Source: Mucilaginibacter sp. UR6-11 (GTDB lineage Bacteria > Bacteroidota > Bacteroidia > Sphingobacteriales > Sphingobacteriaceae). Taken from it: 64,000 nucleotides of DNA. The stretch is taken from assembly GCF_020880695.1 (NCBI RefSeq), contig NZ_JAJIWO010000007.1, forward strand, positions 186,001 through 250,000, written 5' to 3'. Shown here piece by piece: positions 1 through 9,281 of this stretch. The notes under the pieces were generated by a model. It was given only the letters and a program-made list of their open reading frames with translations. It had not been told where the DNA came from and did no database searches. Both the position numbers and the translations under genes were made by a program. Numbering within the stretch: the first letter of the stretch is position 1; every line of letters starts with the position of its first letter.

Positions 1-935
1 GGGCCGTAAGGGGTATGCCAGCTATTTCCTCCAAAATGTAATGAATCAATTACCCCAATACGCGCAATGGTATTTAATACCGCGCCTACCTTGTCGCCGT
101 CAATTCCTTTAAATATCCCGCGTCCGTATTTTTTACTAAAATCAAAAGGGGTAAAAGTTATACTTTGCTTACTTAGGCCTGCTCTCATATTAAAAGCCGC
201 CCATACATCGGTTTTACCCCTTATAAACCGCCTACGATTGGTGCCTGCTTCATATTTAAGCAGTAATTCTTTGTCAGATACGCTGATGGTATAAGCCAGC
301 TTGTCGTCGTTAGTGCGGGTATATTTCATGGCTACGTTTTTACCCGGGGCATCCACTGTTATATTTAATCCATTATCATTTTTACTGTTCCAAAAATCAG
401 ACGAGCGGGTATGGACACCGTAAGTACACAACTTTTCATTAAAAAGGTAGAACCAGGCTAACCCGCCGTAACCCTGGTAAGCTCCTTCCCAGGTGTTGAT
501 GCTGTCAAAATTAAATACAGGCGTGGCTTCCCCAGCGGCAATTACCGGTTTGTCAGTAATTCGCTCAATTGTCCATTTTATTGCGCCATTTGCTATTTTA
601 AAAATCCAGTTTTCTTTAACGATCAAGCTTTTATCGCCATAGCTAATGTTACTTAGCCGGTATACATTACCAATTTTGCTAAATGCGGGTTTTTTTGTCA
701 GGTGCAACGAAGAATAAGTGATGCCACCAACAGTTACCGACGTAAAAATACCACCGGCGCTGCTGACAACCTTTTGACCGTTAACAACCAGCGACGTGAT
801 ACCTGCACCCTCACCATAATTTAGTGTTAAGCTCATTTTTGAGCTGTTGATTACAATATCTTTGGAAAAAACAATCCCCGGAAAAAAAATAAGCAGAGTA
901 CAAAATACGGCTACATAGGTCCTTTTAAAAAACAT
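1..935 (-). CDS. Secreted protein, possible six-hairpin glycosidase, 3' truncated by window edge
   Basis: An open frame runs from ATG at 935 to the window edge without a stop (311 codons seen). Residues 1-24 form a signal peptide ending near FPGIVFSKD. Residues 25-270 are beta-rich and look like the N-terminal sandwich that precedes an (alpha/alpha)6 catalytic domain. The last residues seen (RIGVIDSLHFGGNSW) resemble the beginning of such a helical domain. I cannot name the GH family from this part. It is divergent from the GH27 gene, sharing a 168-bp gap, and probably belongs to the same glycan-degradation locus. Secretion and coding status are well supported; the glycosidase role is inference from context and fold impression. 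Confidence 0.6.
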   Translation of the reverse strand, partial: MFFKRTYVAVFCTLLIFFPGIVFSKDIVINSSKMSLTLNYGEGAGITSLVVNGQKVVSSAGGIFTSVTVGGITYSSLHLTKKPAFSKIGNVYRLSNISYGDKSLIVKENWIFKIANGAIKWTIERITDKPVIAAGEATPVFNFDSINTWEGAYQGYGGLAWFYLFNEKLCTYGVHTRSSDFWNSKNDNGLNITVDAPGKNVAMKYTRTNDDKLAYTISVSDKELLLKYEAGTNRRRFIRGKTDVWAAFNMRAGLSKQSITFTPFDFSKKYGRGIFKGIDGDKVGAVLNTIARIGVIDSLHFGGNSWHTPYG

Positions 936-1103
936 AGATTCGGGCTTTTATGGTTACGGAGTTATTGTTGGGAGATCATTTATAATGTTGATACAGCCAA
1001 GATAAATAAAAGATTAATCTGTTTTTAATTTAAATAATCTCTTATGTTTAATTAAAATTTCCACGCCCTGTGGTAGCAGGCAGATCATATATTCACAAAA
1101 AAA
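936..1103. promoter_or_regulatory. Divergent intergenic region between truncated gene and GH27 gene
   Basis: This AT-rich 168-bp gap must hold promoters for both divergent genes. It contains a perfect 10-bp palindrome, AGATTAATCT at 1011-1020, followed by an A/T-rich stretch with the near-match TATGTTTA to the Bacteroidota -7 element. No exact TAnnTTTG was found in front of either start. A regulator site is possible but unproven. Confidence 0.3.
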
Positions 1104-2285
1104 ATGAGAAAAACTATTGTAGCACTGGCGCTTACGGCGTGTGTGGCACTTTCGGCAAACGCACAGGATAAACCAATTACAACTGCCCCGCCGATGGGCT
1201 GGATGAGCTGGTTTCCGTTTATTGACAAGATAGATGAAAAAAAAATAATGGAAGTTGCTGACGCGATGGTAAAAAGCGGCTTGCGGGATGCCGGATATAA
1301 ACTACTGCAACTGGATGATGGCTGGATGGCTGCCAAAAGAGATAAAGAAGCCCGGCAATATGCCGATACAAGCCGATTCCCGCATGGGATGAAGTATCTG
1401 GCCGATTACCTGCATGCACGTGGTTTAAAGATTGGGATATACTCATCTAACGGAATGCAAACCTGCGCTGGGTATCCGGGCAGCTATAATCATGAAGAAC
1501 TGGATGCAAACACTTACGCGGCCTGGGGAATTGATTATTTAAAATATGACGCCTGCGGCGAAAAAGAAAAACACACCGACCGGGAGCTACACACCAGGAT
1601 GAGCAAAGCGTTAAAAGCCACAGGCCGGCCAATTATGTTTGAGATCTGTATTTTCTCAAGCGGGCAAACACACCTGTGGGGTGCGGAAATTGCTGACATG
1701 TGGCGCACCGGCGGGGATATTGTAAAATTTATTGATAAAAATCCCGAAGTGACCTACAAAAACTGGTATGAAAATCTAAACCAGGTAGTAGGTAAAGAAA
1801 ATTATGCCGGCAATGGCCATTGGAACGATCCGGATAACTTAATAGTCGATTATCCACGAAACAACAAACAAACTTACGATGAGCAAAAAGCTCAGTTCAG
1901 CCTATGGAGCATCGTATCGGCACCGTTAACTTTAGGTAATGATGTGCGTAATATGTCTGCCCAAACCAAAGCAATCTTAATGAATAAGGAAATTATTGCG
2001 GTTGATCAGGATAAAGCGGGCAAACCAGGCACACGGGTACTGGCCGATGAGCAAAAAGAAATATGGATTAAGCCGCTTAATGACGGCACCAAAGCGGTAG
2101 TTATATTTAATAAAGAAAACACTAATGCCATGTTAACGCTGAATCTTAAGGCCATTGGAATCGCCGGTAAAACAATGGTTAGAGATTTATGGGAACATGC
2201 CGGCAAGGGCACTTTCACAAATACTTATACTGCAAAAGTTGCCCCGCATGGTGTCATAATGATAAAGTTGACCGAACTAAAATAA
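1104..2285 (+). CDS. Alpha-galactosidase, glycoside hydrolase family 27
   Basis: Secreted (signal peptide about 1-20, ending SANAQ) retaining enzyme that removes terminal alpha-galactose. Family signatures are in order: PPMGWMSW near 29-36, LQLDDGW near 69-74, LKYDACG with the predicted nucleophile Asp149, and MWRTGGD with the predicted acid/base Asp205. The C-terminal 90 or so residues form the usual antiparallel beta domain. The length of 393 residues fits compact GH27 enzymes. It is alone on the plus strand, faces a minus-strand glycan enzyme and shares a bidirectional terminator with it. GH27 also includes alpha-N-acetylgalactosaminidases and isomaltodextranases, so galactose specificity is inferred from the family majority. 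Confidence 0.92.
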   Translation: MRKTIVALALTACVALSANAQDKPITTAPPMGWMSWFPFIDKIDEKKIMEVADAMVKSGLRDAGYKLLQLDDGWMAAKRDKEARQYADTSRFPHGMKYLADYLHARGLKIGIYSSNGMQTCAGYPGSYNHEELDANTYAAWGIDYLKYDACGEKEKHTDRELHTRMSKALKATGRPIMFEICIFSSGQTHLWGAEIADMWRTGGDIVKFIDKNPEVTYKNWYENLNQVVGKENYAGNGHWNDPDNLIVDYPRNNKQTYDEQKAQFSLWSIVSAPLTLGNDVRNMSAQTKAILMNKEIIAVDQDKAGKPGTRVLADEQKEIWIKPLNDGTKAVVIFNKENTNAMLTLNLKAIGIAGKTMVRDLWEHAGKGTFTNTYTAKVAPHGVIMIKLTELK

Positions 2286-2400
2286 AACTGCAAAACGTCG
2301 TTATAAAATAGCCTCCGGTTAAAGTAATGGTTAAACTGGTTTGTATCAGCTAAAACCAGGCAATTTCAAAATATACTTTGCCGGATATTACTGAAAAACA

Positions 2401-2436
2401 AAAGGGCCGCTATAAATTATAGCGGCCCTTTTTTAC
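2401..2436. terminator. Bidirectional rho-independent terminator
   Basis: A 14-bp perfect stem (AAAGGGCCGCTATA and its complement) with a 3-nt loop spans 2401-2431. It is followed by a T run on the plus strand and by a T-rich stretch on the minus strand. It sits between the convergent GH27 and DUF4965 genes and can end both transcripts. Confidence 0.9.
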
Positions 2437-2450
2437 TTCGTATTTGTAAA

Positions 2451-4910
2451 TTACTTTCCCGGGTTTAGCTTGTCATATAACATTTTCATGTAGTAACCAC
2501 CAACAACGCTACGTGCCTGGAAACCGGTTTGTTTCCCGTTGGTCGTTTCGTGCCAGTCGCTCAGTGGTACGCGGCTTGGGGTTTCTAAAGCAAATTTGTA
2601 AACCGGCTTTACCAGTTCATCAAACTCTTTGCGGGTTGGTGCAAAGGTAGCGGTCCATAGTATCCAGTCTGATTTGGTATACGTTTTACGGCTATCCAAA
2701 GGCAAACCATATTCATTTTGTTTGCTCAGGTAGTATTTGGTTTCAGTGTCATAAACAGACTGCGGAAACAGATTCAAATCTAAAACTTTATCCCAAACGA
2801 GGTTATATTTCTGACTCCAGGTGCCCGGGTTCTCAAACGTTAATGTATAGTGATCTTTGTCGCCGGCCAATTTTTGCCATCTGCCTACCATGTCTTTTGC
2901 AATTGCACGATATTTTGCTGCAGTTGCCTTTTCGCCTAAAGCATCGGCCAGTTGGGCGTAGCAGCCAATACCTACAATAGCTTTTACAGATAAGTTTGCA
3001 TTACGTGCCAGGTGGCCCGCAAAATCATCTGTACATAACTGGTTAGCCGGGTCAAAACCTTCCTTAACCAGGTAATCAACCCAGGTGGTCAATGTTTTCC
3101 AGTGCAGTTTAGCATAAGCCGGGCTACCCTGTGCCCTGCAGATAGCTGCCGTAAGGATAGTCATGTTGCCAGATTCTTCAACCGGCATGCCTTCGCCATA
3201 AGTTTGGCCGTTAGCATGTGGATAGCTACCCAAATCATGCGCCGCAAAATTATGCACAAATTTTCCGCTTTCGCTAAAGTAGAAAATACCATTTAACATA
3301 CCTTGCATTAACTTAGGGTTGTAGATAAGGTACAACGGCGCTGATGGATAAGTTACGTCAACAGTATTAACAAAACCACCGCTAAAGTTTTCTTTAGAGA
3401 ACCAAAGGATCTCGCCCTGCGGGCTTTTCACTAAAATATGTGCAGCAATACTTTGACGGTAGGCCAATACACAAAGATCAGCATAAGCTTTACCGCCTGA
3501 TTTTAAAGCATCAGCATATAAGCTTTGGTTTAGGGCCGCGCATTTTTGCAATACAGAACCGTATTCGGTAGCGGCTTTTGCCAGCTGGCCTTCAATAGTT
3601 TCTTTGCCAGAGTTGTTCCACCAAGGGCGCAAGTTAGTTTTGAAGTATTGCATCGAGTAGATATCATCATAACCTATCTCAATAAATTTGGATACTGCAA
3701 CAGCACCTACTTTACCAAACGGAATAACGGTGTTTAAAGCCAGACTGTTACCTTTAGTAACAGTTGTAGTACTGGCACCTTTACGGAAAGCTAAAACAGC
3801 TTCTTTAGCGCCGGTGATGAATTGTGATACCGCGGTTGCTTTTGGTGCAGCTACATAAACGTAACCCCAGTCGATACGTACGTCATCACCATTTTTTTGT
3901 AGAATAGGCTGCTCGTCAGTTCCGGCTTTTAATATGGATAAACCGGCAGTGCTGTATTTTGAAGCGGTAACCGCTTGTTTTGGCTGGTTAACAGCCAGAT
4001 CAGTAGACGCACTAAAGAATACTTTTACAGCGTGTGTTTTTTTGTCGTTAGCTTTTACTTTGTAAGTGATGTATGATACCGGCCTTGACAACAAATTCAG
4101 GTCAGACAGGATTAACGGTGAAGTAAACGTTACATCTAAATCAATCTTGCCAACTTTAAAGCTGTAGATGGTTTGGGTAGCGTTGATGGTTACATTTTTC
4201 TGATCAGCTACTTCCAGTTCTTTGGTGATAGTTGGCTTTTCTTTGTCAACCAAACCAACGTCCGCACGCGAGCCGCCACCCGTGTTTACCACGTGCATAG
4301 CTATAATATTTTCGCCTATTTTTAGTTTACTTTTGTCGATAGGGATCATTTCATAACCCTTGCTTACACCTACTCTTGTAAATACTTTTTCACCGTTTAA
4401 GTATACTTCGATATCATCGTCCCATGACGTTTTTAACAGCAGTTTATTGATATCATCAGTTTGCGTAATATTAAAAACCCTTCTGATCCAGATATCTCTT
4501 GATCTCCACTTCAATTTATCGCCATGGGCGTCACCAATTGGCGACATACCTTCTTTCCACTCAGCATCTGCATATTGAGCCGAGGTCCAGTCGCCATCAG
4601 GCTTCGTTTCGGTATACTTTACGGCATAAGGTTTCTCATCTGATGCCGCTAATATGGTTTTGTATTGTTCAGGCTCTTTGCCTAAAAACCTATAATCGGT
4701 ACCGTCAACATTTATAATACCGATCAGAGATTGCTCCGCGCCAGTCCAGTGCGTTGTAGTCGATTCGGCCAGTTTATCTGAGTTTGACCAAACACTAAAA
4801 TAGGTGTTATGTGTAATCAACGGATAAGACGGAGCCTTCCGGTCCTGTGCTAACGTATATTGGAAACTTGTTAAGAGTACTACGAATCCAAATAGTAGAT
4901 TTTTTTTCAT
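2451..4910 (-). CDS. Secreted glutaminase A-like protein (DUF5127/DUF4965 family) with inserted jelly-roll domain
   Basis: Signal peptide about 1-21 (YTLAQ). The N-terminal part begins with YPLITHNTYFSVWSNSDKL, typical of the DUF5127/DUF4965/DUF1793 family often named glutaminase A-like. That family is common in Bacteroidota glycan loci, and its substrate is rarely known. Residues about 105-222 are an insertion resembling a galactose-binding jelly roll: W-x-S-A-x-Y-x-D-x-x-W, then WIRRVFN and DDIEVYLNGEKV, as in GH2 N-terminal domains. The C-terminal half (about 450-815) is helical and probably forms an (alpha/alpha) barrel. It is the last of three minus-strand carbohydrate genes. Despite the family name, a glycan-related role is as likely as glutamine hydrolysis. 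Confidence 0.85.
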   Translation of the reverse strand: MKKNLLFGFVVLLTSFQYTLAQDRKAPSYPLITHNTYFSVWSNSDKLAESTTTHWTGAEQSLIGIINVDGTDYRFLGKEPEQYKTILAASDEKPYAVKYTETKPDGDWTSAQYADAEWKEGMSPIGDAHGDKLKWRSRDIWIRRVFNITQTDDINKLLLKTSWDDDIEVYLNGEKVFTRVGVSKGYEMIPIDKSKLKIGENIIAMHVVNTGGGSRADVGLVDKEKPTITKELEVADQKNVTINATQTIYSFKVGKIDLDVTFTSPLILSDLNLLSRPVSYITYKVKANDKKTHAVKVFFSASTDLAVNQPKQAVTASKYSTAGLSILKAGTDEQPILQKNGDDVRIDWGYVYVAAPKATAVSQFITGAKEAVLAFRKGASTTTVTKGNSLALNTVIPFGKVGAVAVSKFIEIGYDDIYSMQYFKTNLRPWWNNSGKETIEGQLAKAATEYGSVLQKCAALNQSLYADALKSGGKAYADLCVLAYRQSIAAHILVKSPQGEILWFSKENFSGGFVNTVDVTYPSAPLYLIYNPKLMQGMLNGIFYFSESGKFVHNFAAHDLGSYPHANGQTYGEGMPVEESGNMTILTAAICRAQGSPAYAKLHWKTLTTWVDYLVKEGFDPANQLCTDDFAGHLARNANLSVKAIVGIGCYAQLADALGEKATAAKYRAIAKDMVGRWQKLAGDKDHYTLTFENPGTWSQKYNLVWDKVLDLNLFPQSVYDTETKYYLSKQNEYGLPLDSRKTYTKSDWILWTATFAPTRKEFDELVKPVYKFALETPSRVPLSDWHETTNGKQTGFQARSVVGGYYMKMLYDKLNPGK

Positions 4911-5046
4911 GAATGTAAAAGTTTGTTTTTTTGTACAATTGGCATTATTTTACCCGTTTAGCGCCGGATAGAATAATTTGCTAAATTAACGGCATTTTAT
5001 GCTAAAATCACTCATTTATTTTCAAGCTATAGCCAAAATAGCTCAA

Positions 5047-6762
5047 TTAATTTTTTAATGGCGGCCAATCATCGGTACGGAACGGATTAGCAGGCAGGCC
5101 ATCTTTATTATACAGATTACCCGGAGGGTTATCAGCCCAGTTATATCTTACTGCCTGGGGGTTTACCACCTCGTCACTGGTCACCACCACGGTCTTGCCT
5201 TTAATAACAGCCCTGGCCCAAACAAATTTATGGTCGGCACCGGCTATACCGAAACCTTTAAGTTCGGCACCATCGGTATTTACCACATCATCGCCCACCA
5301 AACCGGCGGTGACTAACCCTTTGTGTATTTCAGCAAAGCTGATGATAATCTGGTTGCCATTAATTTTCATTGACTTATAAACCGGGCCGGTCGCCACCAC
5401 CTTTTCGCCATAAATGTTATGTCGCGCAACCAGGGCTAATCTGTTCCCCGGCACCAGTTTATTAATTGGATGGATATCAAACTGATCGCCGGCATCAATA
5501 ATATTGGTCATACCAGTATTGGCGAGCGCTAAGGTTTTGGTTTGCGCTTCGCGTACCCAGGGCCAGTTATTTTCTGACGGTGTTACGGCCGGCTGCCTGA
5601 AGTTTGGTAATTGCATAAACAGGAACGCAAAATCTCCCTGTCCCCATACCCTGCGCCAGTCGGTTGCCATTCTCGGGAAAAGATCTTTGTATTCAATAGC
5701 GTCATCAAAATAATCGCCGTTGCTTTCGCCCTGGTACCATATCACCCCTTTTATGCCATACCCCACCAGCGGTGCAATAACACCGTTGAAACAGATGGTG
5801 GGTGATTGGTAGCCGCCCAGCGGGTCGGCAGGCGGTACCGGGGCTGGGCGAGACGGTTTTGGCCTCGGCGGCGCAGGTTTCCTCTCCGCTTTTGCCTGTG
5901 CCACATCGGCGTTCCATTTTTTTAGCGTATCGTTAAACGGCGTGCCAACCTCGGTGTTCCATATTTTTAGTTGATTGCGATAAAACTCCAATCGTTCCGG
6001 ATAGATCGCTGTGGCAGTTTCAAAATTGTCTACCAACTTTTTGTGCGCATCAACATACTTGGTAAAAGCGGGACTTTGTTTTAAACCTTCGGCGGTTATC
6101 CAGGATTGTGCCGGCGTGCCGCCACGATAGCTGCCTATCACGCCCACAGGTGCGCCGGTTGATTTACGGATCTGTTGCGCGAAATAAAGCCCTACTGCCG
6201 AAAACCCGTGCCAGACGAAACCCCGGTCTGCCAATACCTCTGGCGAGCAAACCACCCATTTGCCATTCGGCGACCCGGGCGATTGCCTAGGAATATCATA
6301 TAAGGGCTGTAACGACAAAGCCATCGGCACATAAAATAAACGGATCAGGCCATCTGTAGCTTTTGGGATAGCGTCGGCAGCATGTTTTTCGGTCTGGATG
6401 CCAAACTCCATGTTTGACTGGCCCGACGCCAACCAAACGTCACCTATCAAAATATTTTTATAGGTTAATGAAGTTGATTTGCCCGAGATATGCATCTCGT
6501 AGGGCCCGCCCGCCTTGTATGAGTTTAATTTCACCAGCCATTTTCCGTCCGCGCCGGTTGTTGTTGTATAAGTTTTACCTTTAAAATCTACCTGTACCTG
6601 CTCGCCTACTTCGCCCCAGCCGTACACGGGTACATTCATATTGCGTTGCAGCACCATGTTGTCGCCAAATATGGCAGGTAATCTAAACTGGGCAAACGTG
6701 GCATTGCAGCTTAGCAAAATAACAAGCGTGGTTTTGAATATAACAGCTATTGATTTTTTCAT
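5047..6762 (-). CDS. Sialate O-acetylesterase family protein (SGNH/SASA)
   Basis: Secreted esterase expected to remove O-acetyl groups from sialic acid or other acetylated glycans. I chose ATG at 6762 (MKKSIAVIF), giving 571 residues and a clean signal peptide ending ATFAQ. An in-frame TTG 12 bases earlier is less likely. Residues 26-105 form a beta domain. The SGNH block is GDVWLASGQSNMEFG with predicted nucleophile Ser116. WYQGESN lies mid-protein, and DIHP near residue 440 supplies the C-terminal Asp-His pair. A proline/lysine-rich linker lies around 290-310. It lies between the GH92 and DUF4965 genes and has its own promoter-like element at 6809. Sialate specificity is a family label; xylan or pectin acetyl esters are alternatives. 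Confidence 0.88.
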   Translation of the reverse strand: MKKSIAVIFKTTLVILLSCNATFAQFRLPAIFGDNMVLQRNMNVPVYGWGEVGEQVQVDFKGKTYTTTTGADGKWLVKLNSYKAGGPYEMHISGKSTSLTYKNILIGDVWLASGQSNMEFGIQTEKHAADAIPKATDGLIRLFYVPMALSLQPLYDIPRQSPGSPNGKWVVCSPEVLADRGFVWHGFSAVGLYFAQQIRKSTGAPVGVIGSYRGGTPAQSWITAEGLKQSPAFTKYVDAHKKLVDNFETATAIYPERLEFYRNQLKIWNTEVGTPFNDTLKKWNADVAQAKAERKPAPPRPKPSRPAPVPPADPLGGYQSPTICFNGVIAPLVGYGIKGVIWYQGESNGDYFDDAIEYKDLFPRMATDWRRVWGQGDFAFLFMQLPNFRQPAVTPSENNWPWVREAQTKTLALANTGMTNIIDAGDQFDIHPINKLVPGNRLALVARHNIYGEKVVATGPVYKSMKINGNQIIISFAEIHKGLVTAGLVGDDVVNTDGAELKGFGIAGADHKFVWARAVIKGKTVVVTSDEVVNPQAVRYNWADNPPGNLYNKDGLPANPFRTDDWPPLKN

Positions 6763-6808
6763 TTTAGAAGGCAAATTGGTTTATAGTGGATTTATTAACC
6801 CCGTTCAT

Positions 6809-6816
6809 CAAATATA
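6809..6816 (-). promoter_or_regulatory. -7 promoter element (TATATTTG) for the acetylesterase gene
   Basis: Exact match to the Bacteroidota -7 consensus TAnnTTTG on the minus strand, 46 bases before the chosen ATG. It sits just after the terminator that ends the GH92 transcript, which suggests separate initiation. No clear -33 TTG is seen. Confidence 0.45.
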
Positions 6817-6819
6817 GAA

Positions 6820-6839
6820 AGCCCCGGAGTAACGGGGCT
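6820..6839 (-). terminator. Terminator-like hairpin after GH92 gene
   Basis: Stem AGCCCCG/CGGGGCT with a short loop, followed on the minus strand by TTTCTATATTT. It is close behind the GH92 stop codon. The U tract is weak, so read-through into the esterase gene is possible. Confidence 0.6.
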
Positions 6840-6852
6840 CTTAAGTGTCGTT

Positions 6853-9132
6853 TTAATTTACAGTAGCTACCGACATTGATGGCGCGGCATCGCCCGGCGC
6901 ACTGCCCCAGCTTTTGTTAGGGCGTGATCCCATTACCAGTACCAGCCTGCCACCTCTTACAATATCGCTGTTGTTCATCCATGGTTTATTCCAGGCTACG
7001 CCATTTAAAGTGGCCGACTGGATATATTTATTGGCTCCCGATACGTTTTTAGCTTCAATGACAAAGGTTTTGCCTCCGCCTACATTAATGGTGGTTTCCT
7101 GGAATAACGGACTGCCAATATCAAACACCGGCCTGCCGGGGCATTGCGGGTAAAAGCCCATAGCGTTAAATACGTACCAGCTTGAAGTAGCACCGCCATC
7201 TTCATCGCCTGCCAAACCTTGCGGGGTTACGTCATACCAAAGGTCCATCAGCTGCCGCAGGCGGCTTTGGGTTTTCCAGGGCTGGCCCGCATAGTTATAC
7301 AGGTACGGGATATGATAAGCAGGCTCATTTCCCTGCGGGTACATCCCTACCAAACCCGTCATATCCGGGAATTGGCCCAAAAAAGCAAGTTTATCCATAG
7401 AGTGGCCGGTAGAGAATAACTCGTCCAGTTTATCCACAAATGCCTGGCGGCTACCCATCAGGTTAATTAATCCCTGGATATCATGCTGTACGCTCCAGGT
7501 ATATACCCATGAATTACATTCGGCAAAGTAACCTTCACCAGCAAAGCCGCCCGAATATTTGGGATCGAACGGTTCAACCCAGTTACCATCGGCGGTTTTT
7601 GGCGCCATTAAACCAATGGATGGCTTATACAAATTTTGATAGTTATGAGCGCGTTTCATAAACAGTTTATAGTCATCAGTTTTGCCTAAAGCCTGCGCTA
7701 TCTGCGCCAGGCACCAATCATCATAACAATGCTCAAGCGTTACGGACACTGATTGCCGTCTGTGCCATGAGTCAACCTCGGGCACCCATTCTTTAACCTC
7801 CAGCGTTGGTGTCCACCTAACCTGGTAAGGCAAGCGGTTGTACATATCTACCGGTTGTTTTTCGTCGGCGTCAGCCCGTATGGGTAGCGCCGGATAAAAC
7901 CCTTTATCATAATAGCATTGCTCCAGCTCGGTAGTATGGCCGGCATCTCTCCAGGGGATCATGGTTGCTTCCATAGCGTTTTTACGCATGCCTGCATAGG
8001 CCTTCTCTACATCAAAACCACGCAGGCCCTTAAAATAAGCCTCTACAATAACCGATGTCGAATGATTACCAATCATAGCGCCCGAACTTGGCAACCAGCC
8101 GGTTTGCTCGTATACTTTAACGAAATTCTTAATTGCTTTTATGGATTCCTCGGGCTTAATCAAATCCTGCAACGCGTAAGCGCTGCGGTAGGTATCCCAA
8201 ACATTACCCATGCGCAAAGCGCGGGTACGATAAAGTGTACTGTAAAATATGGCTCTTTGTCGCTCGGTACCGCCTTTAACTTTTATCAGGCCCAATTCGG
8301 TATTCCAGCGATCTTTTGCTTTGTTTTTTATTTGCCCGAAAGTAGATTTGCCGATTTCTTTATCTATGGTTGCTTTGGCGTCGTCAACGCTGATTGATGA
8401 TATACCGGCCTTTAGTTCGACGGTTTGCACCTGCCCTGCCGATGCTAAACTTAAATAAGTACCAATGCCTCTGCCGCTTTTTGATTTAGTTGCTGATTGC
8501 GCATCGTTTTCCCAGGTACCAGATGATGATCCGGGTTTGCTTAATTCGGCGTAGAAATATCGTTTCTCTTCATTGGCGCCGCGTCTCCCGCCGCCCGTAG
8601 TTGAACCCTGGATAACCTTGTCATTCTTTATTTCGACATTGGCATTGCCCTGTAAACTCAGCAGCACATTTGTTGCCTGGCCCGCCGGGATAGTAAATCT
8701 AAAAATGGCCGTATTGTCGGTCATTGTGTACTCCGTGTTTATGTTTGGATCCTCCAAAAGCGCCTGGTAATAATAGGGCGTAGCGGTTTCCAGGTCATGG
8801 TCAAACTTTGACGCGTTTGCTTTGGCGCCAAGTTTTAACTCGCCTTTATTAATCATCAAACTACCAAAACCCAATGGGAAACCATAGATCTTATCTGCTA
8901 AATAAAGATCTTCCATTTCCGGTGTAAAAGCTGGAAAAATCGCCATGTTACCACCCGGCACTTTTATTACCGGCGACGTACTGCGTGTTTTTGGATTGAT
9001 GGAGCCGATATACAGATTAACATAATCGGCTGGAGATTTGCCGGTAGCGATAGCTTTATTGCCGGTTTTATGTTGGGCAAAAGTTGTGGCGCACACCGCA
9101 AAAAACGCTAAAAAAGTAAATTTTAGTTTCAT
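6853..9132 (-). CDS. Alpha-mannosidase, glycoside hydrolase family 92
   Basis: Secreted (signal peptide ending TTFAQ, about 1-19) calcium-dependent exo-alpha-mannosidase of 759 residues, the usual GH92 length. Family marks include VNLYIGS near 38-44, the GNEPAYHIPYLYNYAGQPW block from about 601, and AGDEDGGATSSWYVFNAMGF at about 640, the conserved acidic segment that holds the metal and catalytic acid groups. GH92 enzymes trim alpha-1,2/1,3/1,4/1,6-mannosides from N-glycans or fungal mannan; the linkage cannot be read from sequence. Neighbours on the same strand are an O-acetylesterase and a DUF4965 protein. A palindrome lies 45 bases upstream of the start. Confidence 0.95.
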   Translation of the reverse strand: MKLKFTFLAFFAVCATTFAQHKTGNKAIATGKSPADYVNLYIGSINPKTRSTSPVIKVPGGNMAIFPAFTPEMEDLYLADKIYGFPLGFGSLMINKGELKLGAKANASKFDHDLETATPYYYQALLEDPNINTEYTMTDNTAIFRFTIPAGQATNVLLSLQGNANVEIKNDKVIQGSTTGGGRRGANEEKRYFYAELSKPGSSSGTWENDAQSATKSKSGRGIGTYLSLASAGQVQTVELKAGISSISVDDAKATIDKEIGKSTFGQIKNKAKDRWNTELGLIKVKGGTERQRAIFYSTLYRTRALRMGNVWDTYRSAYALQDLIKPEESIKAIKNFVKVYEQTGWLPSSGAMIGNHSTSVIVEAYFKGLRGFDVEKAYAGMRKNAMEATMIPWRDAGHTTELEQCYYDKGFYPALPIRADADEKQPVDMYNRLPYQVRWTPTLEVKEWVPEVDSWHRRQSVSVTLEHCYDDWCLAQIAQALGKTDDYKLFMKRAHNYQNLYKPSIGLMAPKTADGNWVEPFDPKYSGGFAGEGYFAECNSWVYTWSVQHDIQGLINLMGSRQAFVDKLDELFSTGHSMDKLAFLGQFPDMTGLVGMYPQGNEPAYHIPYLYNYAGQPWKTQSRLRQLMDLWYDVTPQGLAGDEDGGATSSWYVFNAMGFYPQCPGRPVFDIGSPLFQETTINVGGGKTFVIEAKNVSGANKYIQSATLNGVAWNKPWMNNSDIVRGGRLVLVMGSRPNKSWGSAPGDAAPSMSVATVN

Positions 9133-9176
9133 AATAGTGGTTTACCGTTAAAAAGGCCGTTTATTTGGGTTTAAAC

Positions 9177-9193
9177 GTATTGGTATTCAATAC
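9177..9193. promoter_or_regulatory. Possible operator upstream of GH92 gene
   Basis: GTATTG and CAATAC form perfect 6-bp inverted arms around a 5-base spacer (GTATT), about 45 bases before the GH92 start codon. A second nearby segment (9227-9249) pairs GGTA-TTGT with ACAATACC, partly repeating the same words. This may be a sugar-responsive regulator site; no regulator gene is in the locus. Confidence 0.3.
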
Positions 9194-9281
9194 TATGAAA
9201 TTTTCATTACTTATAAAAAAGCGGCAGGTAATTGTTTTGATACAATACCTCTCTCCGGCCTTTAAAAAAAAATTGGAATCC

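Noticed and set aside
7918..8397. 159-residue open frame on the plus strand within the GH92 gene
   Set aside because: The opposite strand encodes an unambiguous GH92 enzyme through this stretch. The plus frame has no domain or start context.
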